DNA of 64,000 nt from a virus. Below are positions 14,030 to 22,301 of the stretch, one piece after another. Each line of letters opens with the position of its first letter. Position 1 is the stretch's first letter. The stretch is from the IMG/VR virus record IMGVR_UViG_3300032722_000006, positions 81,284-145,283 of that record, one strand, 5' to 3'. The notes beneath the pieces were generated by a model. It searched no databases and was not told the origin of the DNA. It worked only from the letters and a program-made list of their open reading frames with translations. The translations under genes and the position numbers were made by a program.

Positions 14030-14200
14030 TCACGGATCCCACGTCATCCCGCGGGCTTTCTTTTCGTGTCGTGTGAGAAGCCACCACACGAGAGCAACCA
14101 ACTGCCTGTGACTCATCTCGTCAATGTCGTGCAGCTTAAGCGACCTTGCGAGCCTCAGCAGGTTCTCGTGCTTAGCTCGCTTGAGGTCTGACTTTTTCAT
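14030..14200 (-). CDS. Small hypothetical protein
   Basis: A 56-residue basic helical protein (MKKSDLKRAKHENLLRLARS ... SHRQLVALVWWLL). The helix-turn pattern loosely resembles SAP/Rho-N modules. Its start overlaps the stop of the zinc-ribbon gene by ATGA, supporting it as a real coupled gene. Confidence 0.65.
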   Translation of the reverse strand: MKKSDLKRAKHENLLRLARSLKLHDIDEMSHRQLVALVWWLLTRHEKKARGMTWDP

Positions 14201-14481
14201 CGTTGAGGGTTGTTGCCGTTCTTCCTACCTTGCAATGCAACACGCATGATAGCAGGAATCTCCTTGTTGGGATCCGGGATCTCATGCTTAGCATAGCACA
14301 CAGCGCAGGTAAGGTAGTACGTGTAGTAGCTCTTGCCCGATTCTGGTTCTCGCATGTCACAGTATCCTTCATGGAACTGTGTCATGACATCATCAGCGTC
14401 AGCTTCAAGCTCTGACTCGCACTTGGCACATGTGAACCGGTGTCTCCAGTTCGACCAGTCAACCTTCTTGATGATCTTCAT
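14197..14481 (-). CDS. Zinc-ribbon protein
   Basis: A 94-residue protein with two cysteine pairs (CAKCESE near 18-21 and CAVCYAKHE near 59-62) spaced as a zinc ribbon, with a terminal basic tail. Probably nucleic-acid or protein binding; specific role unknown. Confidence 0.7.
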   Translation of the reverse strand: MKIIKKVDWSNWRHRFTCAKCESELEADADDVMTQFHEGYCDMREPESGKSYYTYYLTCAVCYAKHEIPDPNKEIPAIMRVALQGRKNGNNPQR

Positions 14482-14482
14482 C

Positions 14483-14686
14483 CTACACCTTCTTCTGTAC
14501 CTCGATGTACGCCGCGAGGGCCTTGAAGAGCTTCTCTGCGTCGGACGGGATCAGAGAGAATCTGACAGTGCGTCCAGGGTTGTAGCGAGGTTGCATCTCA
14601 AAAGAGAACTCTCCCTTTGAGGTTTCCGCGCCCGGGTCGATGATGTGCATTTGTACAACTTTTTGTCCTTCATTTTCAATCATCAT
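14483..14686 (-). CDS. Small hypothetical protein
   Basis: A 67-residue protein (beta-rich start, C-terminal helix PSDAEKLFKALAAYIEVQKK). AAGGAAG lies upstream of the ATG. It overlaps the end of the endonuclease VII gene by 11 nt. Confidence 0.65.
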   Translation of the reverse strand: MMIENEGQKVVQMHIIDPGAETSKGEFSFEMQPRYNPGRTVRFSLIPSDAEKLFKALAAYIEVQKKV

Positions 14687-15071
14687 GAACTTCCTTTGCT
14701 AGCCAGTGTGATTTGTTTGCGTATTGTAGAACGCGCTTTAGATAATCAAAATTCTCAATGATTCCAAGATTCAAATTACAACGTGCATGCAACAAACCTC
14801 TGACCGTGTTTGTCTGATGATCGTGATCAATGTATGGTGGCATGTTTGGCGTAAACGGTTTCAAACATATCAAACACACACCTTTACATGCAATCAACAA
14901 CGCATCATACGCAGGTTTCCCAATACCATACATTTGACATAGACGAGTATCACTCGTTGGTGCACACGTATAGCAAAATGCGCGCTTGTTGCCAACAGCA
15001 TAATGATCAAATTCATTACCACATACACGACAAATTAAGCGTCTAGGAATTCGTCGAACACCTCTAGTCAT
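14676..15071 (-). CDS. Recombination endonuclease VII-like protein
   Basis: A 131-residue protein with zinc-binding pairs (CRVCG near 15-18; CLICLKPF near 74) and the Endonuclease_7 core PYIDHDHQTNTVRGLLHARCNLNLG near residues 87-111, with catalytic Asp-His-Asp. T4 endonuclease VII resolves Holliday junctions and branched DNA before packaging; shorter relatives act as homing-type nucleases. Start set by GTGAAA, 18 nt, TACAGT, 7 nt, ATG. A second copy is at 53735-54331. Confidence 0.88.
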   Translation of the reverse strand: MTRGVRRIPRRLICRVCGNEFDHYAVGNKRAFCYTCAPTSDTRLCQMYGIGKPAYDALLIACKGVCLICLKPFTPNMPPYIDHDHQTNTVRGLLHARCNLNLGIIENFDYLKRVLQYANKSHWLAKEVHDD

Positions 15072-15108
15072 GGTCACCACTGTACCACCTCGGGGCCACA
15101 AATTTCAC
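15072..15108 (-). promoter_or_regulatory. Leaderless-type promoter
   Basis: GTGAAA, 18 nt, TACAGT, 7 nt, ATG 15071. Confidence 0.65.
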
Positions 15109-15324
15109 TCACCAGAGGTCCCATGTGCTCATCGTGGGGGCGTTGAAGCACTCGTCATCGAAACTCTCAGGATCGAGGACGAATCTCCGGGTAATGCGAT
15201 TGAGTGCGCGCCGGTGGCGCCTGTTTGCTATCCTCTTGTGATCGCGGATACACTGTGATGAGATGCAGGCATAACGCTTGACGTGGCTGCAGTCTGCCTG
15301 GACTGCGGGCTTTGATGTGATCAT
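15109..15324 (-). CDS. Small basic hypothetical protein
   Basis: A 71-residue protein with a strongly basic centre (DHKRIANRRHRRALNRITRRF) suited to RNA or DNA binding. AAAGGAGA lies 9 nt before ATG 15324. No family recognised. Confidence 0.65.
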   Translation of the reverse strand: MITSKPAVQADCSHVKRYACISSQCIRDHKRIANRRHRRALNRITRRFVLDPESFDDECFNAPTMSTWDLW

Positions 15325-15390
15325 GGACAGGGTCTCCTTTCGAGCACCCTAAAGCATGTCACCCTCCATCATCATGATCGTACCTATCAC

Positions 15391-15651
15391 TCACTCGTGC
15401 GGATAGCCTTCAAACTGAGGCTCTTCGCCATGAAGAAACCAGCGTTCGGCCTCGTAGTTCCAGTGCCTGATGTCGTGAAGGTTGAATTCGAACATGTAAC
15501 TTCGAAGCTGAACGCAAAACGACAACCCGGCGTGGTTGCCACGAGAATTGATGTGCAGGTAGCAATCGAATCCCTTGAACGTCGTGCCAGTCTGATAACC
15601 GACCTCGAGCGCCTTGTTGCGTCCCAACGGCCTTGAGAAGTACTTGTGCAT
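15391..15651 (-). CDS. Hypothetical protein
   Basis: An 86-residue protein (MHKYFSRPLGRNKALEVGYQ) with an antiparallel beta pattern and aromatic-rich C-terminus. GGAG lies about 8 nt upstream of ATG 15651, which was preferred over upstream ATGs. It follows the membrane gene at 15690. Confidence 0.65.
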   Translation of the reverse strand: MHKYFSRPLGRNKALEVGYQTGTTFKGFDCYLHINSRGNHAGLSFCVQLRSYMFEFNLHDIRHWNYEAERWFLHGEEPQFEGYPHE

Positions 15652-15689
15652 TGTGTTGTCTCCGTAGCTATCGAACCGCATGAATGATC

Positions 15690-16037
15690 TCAGATGAACT
15701 GGTGCCAGACGTAGCACACGAGCAGGAACCACGGGTAGACGAACGCAATGTCTAAGAACTTCCAGAAGATGCTGTTCGCAATTGCCTCGTTAAGAGCGTC
15801 TTTCTTCTTGTCGTCAGACGTCTTCGTGTCAAGATCAGGCTTCTTTGTAATGCCCGCAACGTACGAAAAGATCGAGATGAAGAGCATGAGTCCAACTGCA
15901 TGCCACATGTTCACCTGCAGATCCGTGAACCTGCCGAGGATGAACCACAACCAGAGCTTAGCGATGATGAATCCCGCAAAGATGTCACGGACGATGCCGA
16001 ATGCCAACGAAACAAGTCCGCCGAATAGTGTAACCAT
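15690..16037 (-). CDS. Membrane protein, three to four helices
   Basis: A 115-residue protein with hydrophobic segments at about 8-32, 42-63 and 90-113 and a Lys/Asp-rich cytoplasmic loop (KTSDDKKKD). Canonical promoter GTGTAA, 18 nt, TACGAT, 6 nt, ATG. Function unknown. Confidence 0.75.
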   Translation of the reverse strand: MVTLFGGLVSLAFGIVRDIFAGFIIAKLWLWFILGRFTDLQVNMWHAVGLMLFISIFSYVAGITKKPDLDTKTSDDKKKDALNEAIANSIFWKFLDIAFVYPWFLLVCYVWHQFI

Positions 16038-16073
16038 GCGTCAATCGTACATCATCACGGGATGTCTTTACAC
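16038..16073 (-). promoter_or_regulatory. Leaderless-type promoter
   Basis: GTGTAA, 18 nt, TACGAT, 6 nt, ATG 16037; a full consensus copy located in the end of the FGE-like gene. Confidence 0.8.
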
Positions 16074-16906
16074 CCGCGTGTACCCGTCTCATACCACGCG
16101 AATCCCTCATAGTGAGCGACAGTCATCGGTCGGGCTCGACCCCGAACCCCTTGGATGTGGCCGCCCTTGAGGCCTGAGTGGTACGGACGTCCGCTCTCGT
16201 TGACGACCCATTCGTCGATATTTCCAACCTGATCGTGCACGCCAAATGGACTGACACACGTGTCACGTGTCCCAGACGGCTCAAGAAGGTTGTCGAGCGC
16301 TTTCGCCTCAGGCCCATCAGATGTCGTCGCCTTGAATACGTCCAGGCCCCGGGGCAGGAAATTGTCAGTGTTGCAAGCGTTCCTGTTGCGATGGTAACCG
16401 TCGCCGTACGGGTACGGATGCATGTCAGGACCTTCGGCGGCGAACGTCCATTCGCTGTCAGTGCACAGACGCTTTCCGATCGCCTCGAGCTCACGCTTAG
16501 CGTCGTACCACGTCATCCACGACCTCGGACGGGTACCCAAAGTGTTAGGAAATTCAAAGCGATCAATGCAGAAATGTTTGTGCAACGTGTGCTCTGACAA
16601 ACACCGAGTTGGGAACTTGAATTCTCCGCATCGACCAACTTCGGGACCCATCTGATCCGGATCTTCTGTGGGTTCTCCTTTGATGTCGACCCAACGCAGG
16701 CACACCTCTTCAACCTGCGGGCAATACTCACTGTCTACCTCTACCATGTCATCCGGGCACACAGACCGACCCACGTATTCATTGACAGGCACGGATGGTG
16801 TATCTACGGTCGCTGCAACACGCAAATTTTCAATCGGTTGGGCACCAAATCCTGGTAGCGCGACACCCGCACAGACAAAAGCCCCGACGATTACAACTCT
16901 TTTCAT
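16055..16906 (-). CDS. Secreted formylglycine-generating-enzyme-like (SUMF1) protein
   Basis: A 283-residue protein with an N-terminal signal peptide (RVVIVGAFVCAGVALPGFGA). The body follows the FGE-sulfatase (SUMF1) fold: HFCIDRFEFPN near residue 115, WYDAKRELEAIGKRLCTDSEWTFAAEGP near 132-160, PYGDGY, FGVHDQVGNIDEWV near 222 and the terminal RGCKDI. Whether the catalytic cysteine pair is kept is unclear. Many phage and myxobacterial SUMF1-like proteins are binding or lectin-type variants, so a surface or export role is as likely as sulfatase maturation. Confidence 0.82.
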   Translation of the reverse strand: MKRVVIVGAFVCAGVALPGFGAQPIENLRVAATVDTPSVPVNEYVGRSVCPDDMVEVDSEYCPQVEEVCLRWVDIKGEPTEDPDQMGPEVGRCGEFKFPTRCLSEHTLHKHFCIDRFEFPNTLGTRPRSWMTWYDAKRELEAIGKRLCTDSEWTFAAEGPDMHPYPYGDGYHRNRNACNTDNFLPRGLDVFKATTSDGPEAKALDNLLEPSGTRDTCVSPFGVHDQVGNIDEWVVNESGRPYHSGLKGGHIQGVRGRARPMTVAHYEGFAWYETGTRGCKDIP

Positions 16907-16909
16907 CTG

Positions 16910-17224
16910 TTATTCTTCACCTTCGTAACACCGGTCGCACCAGTCACCGCTCCAACAGAGGTGTACGAATCCCAGATCAAAACTGTCGTGGGGCCCATCG
17001 TAGTAACAGTGGTGACGTCCAAGCGACCAATATTTTGTGAACGTAATCAAGTAGTAACTCGACTTCATAAAGTGCCACTCGAGCGTCTTCGCATCCTGGT
17101 ACTGCTGTGACCAGCCCAGACCAAAGAGTTCAGTGTGAAACACCCAACGCCAACCAAGGATGCTGGGTCGAGCGATACCGTCCGGACTGACGTTTCTGTC
17201 AGGCTTTGTGGCAAAGAAAATCAT
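16910..17224 (-). CDS. Hypothetical protein rich in Trp/His/Cys
   Basis: A 104-residue protein with many aromatic residues and a terminal CWSGDWCDRCYEGEE that may bind metal. It overlaps the DNA-ligase stop (ATGA) and precedes the FGE-like gene by 3 nt, so it belongs to that operon. Confidence 0.65.
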   Translation of the reverse strand: MIFFATKPDRNVSPDGIARPSILGWRWVFHTELFGLGWSQQYQDAKTLEWHFMKSSYYLITFTKYWSLGRHHCYYDGPHDSFDLGFVHLCWSGDWCDRCYEGEE

Positions 17225-18579
17225 GTAGCTTCAATGTACCTCACTCCTGCCTCAATGACCTTCGGATCAACATCAGCAGCCGAGCGGAGACGCATGTACA
17301 CCGGAAAGCGCATCTTGCCGTCCTTGCTCAGACCGTCAGCAGTGAGCGGATCAGGTTGCGCCTTACACTCCACGATCTTGCCGATCCATGCATCTGGAGT
17401 ATCGAGTTGGATCTGAGCACGTTCTGCGTCATTGAACCCGCCTCCGCACCGGGTGACGATGCCGTTTGGAAGCACTACGTAGAAACCTCCCCACAGTCCT
17501 TCACGCTTGCTACCGCGGTGTCCCTCATAGTGACCCACGATGACGCCTTCGTACGTGACGAAAGGCTTCAGTTTGAGGATATTCTCGCTGCGCTTGAAGA
17601 CGTACGGCGTATTGAGGGTCTTCAGCATGACGCCTTCGAAACCTTCGTCCATGCACTTCGCGAAGTACGCCTTGAGCTCGAGCTCATTCTTCGCCATGAT
17701 GTGCGGGACCTGCCGCACAGGAGATCCTTCAGGAAGAGCGTCCATGATGACGCCGACGTTCGCAGCTCGGAGACGATACTGTTCGTCGTCCTCCTGCGAT
17801 TCCCAACTCTTGATGCTCACACAGTCGAAGACGTTGTAGATGAGGTTACTGTCATCTTTCTTCGTCTTTGACGACATCAGGACGCTGGCACTCTCGTTCC
17901 AATCAGCAGCCATGGCCTCGCCATCGAGTACGCTGTTATCGAACGGTGCAGCCTCGAGCACAGCCTTGATGCGCGGGAGCGTATCGAGCACCGTGCCGTT
18001 GCGGGTGTAGAAGGTGACCACACCCTGCTTCTTCACTGCGATGCAGCGCAGGCCATCGAGCTTCGGCTCGACACGGACCGGGTAGCTCACGGGCTCGAGG
18101 ATCTTGATGCCTTCGCCTTTGACGAACTCGCTCTTGAGGGTGCATGCGAGCGCGACAGCAAAGCTCTTGACGATGCCTGGCCACACCTTGTTGATGCTCG
18201 ACTCCTGCACGCCACAACGCAGGTTCTTCAGGAGGATGCGTAGGCACCACTTCTGGAGCGTCTCATTGGGCATTGACCTGAAGCGACTCTCCACCAGAGC
18301 CTTCGCTGCATTTCCCGTCACCTTCCGTGTGGACAGCTGCGTCTGTAGCGTATCAAGAAAATCCTCAAGAAATTCATCATCACTGATCTCATGTGAGAGC
18401 ACGCCCGGCTTGGGCATCTTGAACTTGTTGACGTAGTACACCGTGTAGGGATCCTGCGCCGCCACGAACACACGCTTCAGGAGCTCGTTTTTTCGATGAA
18501 GCTCCAGGATGTCGCGCTTCGCATTGCTTCCAGCAGTCGCCTCAAGCTCTTCGAGAATGTCAATGACCGTGTCGCTCAT
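17221..18579 (-). CDS. ATP-dependent DNA ligase
   Basis: A 452-residue protein of T4-ligase size. N-terminal helical domain (1-145), then the adenylation domain: motif I VEPKLDGLRCIAV near residue 170 with the adenylated Lys, DGEAM (III, about 220), DCVSIKSW (IIIa), DEGFEGVMLKTL (IV, about 340) and LKLKPF (V, about 365), then an OB-fold (EGVIVGHYEGHRGS). It seals nicks in replication and repair. Promoter: GTGCAA, 17 nt, TAAGGT, 6 nt, ATG. Confidence 0.95.
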   Translation of the reverse strand: MSDTVIDILEELEATAGSNAKRDILELHRKNELLKRVFVAAQDPYTVYYVNKFKMPKPGVLSHEISDDEFLEDFLDTLQTQLSTRKVTGNAAKALVESRFRSMPNETLQKWCLRILLKNLRCGVQESSINKVWPGIVKSFAVALACTLKSEFVKGEGIKILEPVSYPVRVEPKLDGLRCIAVKKQGVVTFYTRNGTVLDTLPRIKAVLEAAPFDNSVLDGEAMAADWNESASVLMSSKTKKDDSNLIYNVFDCVSIKSWESQEDDEQYRLRAANVGVIMDALPEGSPVRQVPHIMAKNELELKAYFAKCMDEGFEGVMLKTLNTPYVFKRSENILKLKPFVTYEGVIVGHYEGHRGSKREGLWGGFYVVLPNGIVTRCGGGFNDAERAQIQLDTPDAWIGKIVECKAQPDPLTADGLSKDGKMRFPVYMRLRSAADVDPKVIEAGVRYIEAT

Positions 18580-18818
18580 GGGTCCACCTTACCACAGCCG
18601 CCCGCGGGTTGCACAAGTGCCCGGGCAAGAAGACTTGCTTCGATGCTTGTCATGACAGTGCGAATCGCTTCGCCGTCGTCATTTATCTGAACGATCTCAA
18701 TCTCTCCCGAACGTCGATCGCGATAGACGTAGATCGTTGATCGATCGTCAGCATCGTCATGCTCAAAGATCTGATCGCAGGAGTCCCTATACGTGTCGAG
18801 GTTGATGATGTCTCCCAT
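18576..18818 (-). CDS. Small acidic hypothetical protein
   Basis: An 80-residue protein (MGDIINLDTYRDSCDQIFEH) with an acidic N-half and beta pairs (TIYVYRD, EIEIVQINDDG). TAGGAGA lies upstream of the ATG. It overlaps the ligase start by 4 nt. Confidence 0.7.
   Translation of the reverse strand: MGDIINLDTYRDSCDQIFEHDDADDRSTIYVYRDRRSGEIEIVQINDDGEAIRTVMTSIEASLLARALVQPAGGCGKVDP
18580..18614 (-). promoter_or_regulatory. Leaderless-type promoter of the DNA ligase
   Basis: GTGCAA, 17 nt, TAAGGT, 6 nt, ATG 18579; lies in the end of the upstream small gene. Confidence 0.7.
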
Positions 18819-18827
18819 TTCGATCTC

Positions 18828-19262
18828 CTACAGAAGCTTCAACACGTTTAGATCGTGGACTATGCAGCGACCGACGGGCGTGATGAACGTGTGCTTGACA
18901 ACACGTACCTCATGAGGAACACCCGAGATTACCTTGCGTTCAGAGACCCTTACCGGTCCTGAATACATCAGTAGCGATCCTTTCGGAACAGGCGCCTTTC
19001 CATCATCACCATGATATTTTTCGAGCGGAGCGAACGGATACACACCACGCTCAGTCGAAATCTTCATGTCAAACTTTGCCATCACTGGGTGACCGGTGAC
19101 AAGCGCTGAGGCGATCTCGTTGTTCTTCAACGAGACGGGTGCTTTGTAGGGTGCCGGGATCGCTCGCTTGGACGAAATCGGTCCTGTTTGCGGATCCTTC
19201 CACTCGATCGTAGTGTCCACCGCAATCTTGATGGGCTTTTTATTGTTGGTGTAGTGCCGCAT
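18828..19262 (-). CDS. Hypothetical protein
   Basis: A 144-residue mainly beta protein (MRHYTNNKKPIKIAVDTTIE). No domain recognised. Full promoter GTGTAA, 18 nt, TAGTAT, 6 nt, ATG 19262. Confidence 0.75.
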   Translation of the reverse strand: MRHYTNNKKPIKIAVDTTIEWKDPQTGPISSKRAIPAPYKAPVSLKNNEIASALVTGHPVMAKFDMKISTERGVYPFAPLEKYHGDDGKAPVPKGSLLMYSGPVRVSERKVISGVPHEVRVVKHTFITPVGRCIVHDLNVLKLL

Positions 19263-19298
19263 AGAACAATACTACCACCCGTGGAGTGTACTTTACAC
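19263..19298 (-). promoter_or_regulatory. Leaderless-type promoter
   Basis: GTGTAA, 18 nt, TAGTAT, 6 nt, ATG 19262. Confidence 0.8.
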
Positions 19299-19493
19299 AG
19301 TACGACAATGGGCCCGTGTCTCCGACGTTTGCTGTCGTATGACCGGGCCCTACGTTACTTGCGATAGGCAGTTCTCGCGTTCACATTCTCTTATCAAGTG
19401 ACCCGCATGCGTGTGTTACACGCTGCCCGGGCGCTTACTTGTGGGGGCCAAAGCACACTCCCCCAACGTTAGAACACTGTGTTTTTTCTCATG
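19299..19493. other. Gene-free interval with hairpins
   Basis: About 195 bases with GGGCCCG ... CGGGCCC pairing (near 19310-19347) and TGGGGG/CCCCCA (near 19440-19466); plausible as terminator and spacer between the 19494-20469 genes and the promoter at 19263. No coding frame is convincing. Confidence 0.4.
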
Positions 19494-19934
19494 TCATGCA
19501 CTTGTTCCTTTCGCCATGCGTTCACGATCAGGGTTCTCAAATCTCTCTAGCAGAGGCACGATGTACTTTTCCCACATCATGTCACATACCATGTCCTTGC
19601 GTGCTGTCTTCTCGTCCCTAGATGGAGTCGTCTTTCCTACACCAAGCCTGTGCGTCAAACCGATCGATGCAGTTTCACTTGCGGATGTCCCCGACTGCTT
19701 CAGGACCTCATTTACCTTCGCTCGAGCTGCCTTGCGCCAAAGCTTGCGAAACTTGCGCTTGAGCGCGCGGGCTTCCTCGCGTGATAGCTGTGATAGCGCT
19801 CGACGCATGTCAAGATGAGAATTTTCCATGGGAAGGATACCGGACTCGAACATCACCGCGTTGATGAACGCACGGTCAACGTCCCTGAGTTCGCTAAGCC
19901 TCGTGCGTTTTTGCTTCTTTGTTGTCCACGCCAT
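19494..19934 (-). CDS. Hypothetical basic helical protein
   Basis: A 146-residue protein dominated by basic helices (SREEARALKRKFRKLWRKAARAKVNEVLK). It overlaps the upstream HExxH gene by 41 nt. Probably nucleic-acid binding; family unknown. Confidence 0.7.
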   Translation of the reverse strand: MAWTTKKQKRTRLSELRDVDRAFINAVMFESGILPMENSHLDMRRALSQLSREEARALKRKFRKLWRKAARAKVNEVLKQSGTSASETASIGLTHRLGVGKTTPSRDEKTARKDMVCDMMWEKYIVPLLERFENPDRERMAKGTSA

Positions 19935-20469
19935 GTCCGTACCCGTCGACTTTCAATGCAGCTTTCAAGTGGGTCTTTATGCAGTCTGCTTTCGTACGAT
20001 TGTATCTCTCCACGCTAAGATCTACATTCAAGCGTTCTGCAAGTTTGAGCCCACGTGCCCACGCTTCGAATTCTTCGTCTATGATGTCAACCTGATGAAC
20101 GAACGTGCGCGTGACATCAATGTCACTCGAGCGGTAACCGTTGCCAAACCTGTCAGTCGAATCTCGCTCCTTCGTCTCAACGAGATGGTGCCCGCATTCG
20201 TGCAAAAGCGTGTGAAGTTGCTTCTCGGGACCTAGATGACAGCTAATCTTGATACGTTTTTCATCATGAATGTAAACACCCCCGTTGGGGGTCTTCACAA
20301 ACTCAACCATCACGCCACGAGTTTTGCACCACTCGATGATGACTCCCAACCCCTCGATCGAAGGAATGTCGATCATGTACGTTGTTGACCGTCGTCCCGT
20401 TGCTACGACCTTCTGGAGTCGTTGGTACGCACGTGTCCTCCAGAGGTCCGGGTCGAAGCTTCTCGGCAC
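19894..20469 (-). CDS. HExxH metallopeptidase-like protein (IrrE/ImmA-like)
   Basis: A 191-residue protein with the zinc motif LHTLLHECGHHLVE near residue 85 and a preceding beta-hairpin (GVYIHDEKRIKISCHLG), the arrangement of ImmA/IrrE-type peptidases. The C-terminal region is helical. GTG start 20469; a GTACTTA element 4 nt upstream resembles the late promoter. The substrate is unknown; host repressors are typical targets of this family. Confidence 0.72.
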   Translation of the reverse strand: MPRSFDPDLWRTRAYQRLQKVVATGRRSTTYMIDIPSIEGLGVIIEWCKTRGVMVEFVKTPNGGVYIHDEKRIKISCHLGPEKQLHTLLHECGHHLVETKERDSTDRFGNGYRSSDIDVTRTFVHQVDIIDEEFEAWARGLKLAERLNVDLSVERYNRTKADCIKTHLKAALKVDGYGHGVDNKEAKTHEA

Positions 20470-20512
20470 GATCTAAGTACCGTTGACATCGACCCGGACG
20501 CCTCTCGTTACC

Positions 20513-21748
20513 TCACTTTGCCGCCTTCGGCGGGCTGAAGACGCCTGGAACGTTCGGGATGACGCCCACGCCTTGCTCGCCCATCGGGACACCGAACACT
20601 CCCAGGACCGTCGAAGCGCAGTACTTGTGAATGCTCTTCGCGAGGTCGACCTTGTCGATTCCGGACGCAGTGAGCTTGCTCCAGAGCGAGATTTTCAGCT
20701 CGTCAGGAAGATCCTTGATGAGCTGCGAGATGTTGTTTCCCTGCTGTTCAGTGAGCTTATTGACGCTGCCACCGGTGACGTAGTCAGCAACCTTTTCAAC
20801 AATCTCGTTGAGCTGACCTTGCTTGCGACGACCAACCTTCGTCTTCACCTTGGGATCCTGCATGTACTTGTTGACGATTTCCTCGCCTGTGACTCGATTG
20901 TCGATGCTCTTTGCGTACGCCCTGAATGCGATCGACGCCTCGACGCCGAGGAATCCCAGGCAGATGTGATAGAAGAGCCCGTTCTCCGGCTTCTCCAGGA
21001 CGTCAGCGTACACGAGTGCATTGTGCGTCATGACCCACGAGCGAGGACTCGTTGTGACCTCACCCGGATCGACCTCCTTGGGAGGATACAGCCATGATCC
21101 TCCCTTCGGACGCTTTGTCGCGGCGATGAAGTCCGGGAACAGCGGGTCGAGATTGCCTCCCTGTTCCGGAGTCTTGTCACGTGCCCACTCGCACCACTCT
21201 TCCTCATCCGGCTCGAGATCAATGACGAAGAAGCGGTCGAGCAGCGCCGGATCCATCTCATTGACCGTATAGATCGAACCTGTGTTGATCGCGCTGTACA
21301 CCCGGCTTTCGGGGTGCAGCTTCCACCCATTGAGCTCACGATCAAGGACGATCTGGAACGCTGCCTGCATGACCTCAGGCGTAGCGCGGTTCAACTCGTC
21401 TAGGAAGAGTGCAGTCGGTTCTCTGCACGCTGCCTTGTACCAGTCGGGAGGATTGAAGCGAGTGCACTCACCATCAGTGCTCGGAAGACCTACCATGTCG
21501 CCTTCAGACATCTGGCTGAGGCGCCTGTCGGTGACCTTGAAGAAGTCCTTCAGGTCTTTGTACTTCGACATGTCTACGATCTTTACCGTCGCATCGCAGT
21601 GCTTCTTGCGAAGCAACGAAACTACCTGCCTGATCACTTGCGACTTTCCGATGCCGTGCGGCGAGCGGAGCAGAACTGACGTGCAAGGAGGAAGCGCGAT
21701 AGCGACCTTCTTGAACGTCTTGATGGACATTGACGTCTTCGTACCCAT
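20513..21748 (-). CDS. MoxR-type AAA+ ATPase
   Basis: A 411-residue protein with Walker A in LRSPHGIGKSQVIRQ near residue 28-42, Walker B ALFLDELNRATPEVMQ near 112, a sensor-type VYSAINTGS near 145 and an arginine-finger region DPALLDRF near 162. MoxR ATPases act with VWA-domain partners; the partner here is at 10040-11554. A promoter (GTGTAA, 18, TACGGT) is followed by a 26-nt leader containing CCAGGAGAA, so this mRNA is not leaderless. Confidence 0.9.
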   Translation of the reverse strand: MGTKTSMSIKTFKKVAIALPPCTSVLLRSPHGIGKSQVIRQVVSLLRKKHCDATVKIVDMSKYKDLKDFFKVTDRRLSQMSEGDMVGLPSTDGECTRFNPPDWYKAACREPTALFLDELNRATPEVMQAAFQIVLDRELNGWKLHPESRVYSAINTGSIYTVNEMDPALLDRFFVIDLEPDEEEWCEWARDKTPEQGGNLDPLFPDFIAATKRPKGGSWLYPPKEVDPGEVTTSPRSWVMTHNALVYADVLEKPENGLFYHICLGFLGVEASIAFRAYAKSIDNRVTGEEIVNKYMQDPKVKTKVGRRKQGQLNEIVEKVADYVTGGSVNKLTEQQGNNISQLIKDLPDELKISLWSKLTASGIDKVDLAKSIHKYCASTVLGVFGVPMGEQGVGVIPNVPGVFSPPKAAK

Positions 21749-21774
21749 TCGTCGTTCTCCTGGTTGATGGAGCT

Positions 21775-21804
21775 ACCGTACCACGATGGAGCGCAAACTT
21801 ACAC
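21775..21804 (-). promoter_or_regulatory. Promoter with a 26-nt leader and Shine-Dalgarno
   Basis: GTGTAA, 18 nt, TACGGT; 26 nt separate the -10 from ATG 21748 and include AGGAG. It shows that the same promoter class also drives leadered mRNAs. Confidence 0.7.
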
Positions 21805-21863
21805 TCGCATGACCGTGCAACATGGTTCAGTGTACCACTGCGTCACGCAGCTATACACTTTTG

Positions 21864-22262
21864 TCAAATGAGGCGCATACGCACACGAGCAGCGATCGTA
21901 GGAAGTTCATCCGCTAGCTCTTCGTATACTTTCCACTTACCTTTGAGGATCCTGTGGCATGTGTAGTACGACAGGCGTCCAATCGATTCAATGACCTCAC
22001 GATCGCGTTCAATGCTAGCCGGCGCAATTGCATCGATCCACAACACCCAATCACCGATTCGTTGGAATGCCGTGAAGTCACCTGCTTTGCGAGCGTCGGC
22101 GTATGCAATTACAATCGAACGGTTCACAAAGACATCTTCGTCCGTTGGGTGACTCAGCGTCTTCAACACACTCGTGACGTACGCGACTGTTTCAGGTTCG
22201 TAGTTCAATCCTGTGAGCCTGTCGGCAAACCACGTATCCAAACTCTTGATGATGTCCATCAT
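21864..22262 (-). CDS. Hypothetical protein
   Basis: A 132-residue helical protein (MMDIIKSLDTWFADRLTGLN). No domain recognised. It ends at a MRLI terminus before the MoxR promoter. Confidence 0.7.
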   Translation of the reverse strand: MMDIIKSLDTWFADRLTGLNYEPETVAYVTSVLKTLSHPTDEDVFVNRSIVIAYADARKAGDFTAFQRIGDWVLWIDAIAPASIERDREVIESIGRLSYYTCHRILKGKWKVYEELADELPTIAARVRMRLI

Positions 22263-22301
22263 GGTTGCGTAACGGAGGCTGCCTCCTGGCTGTGATCCTA
22301 C

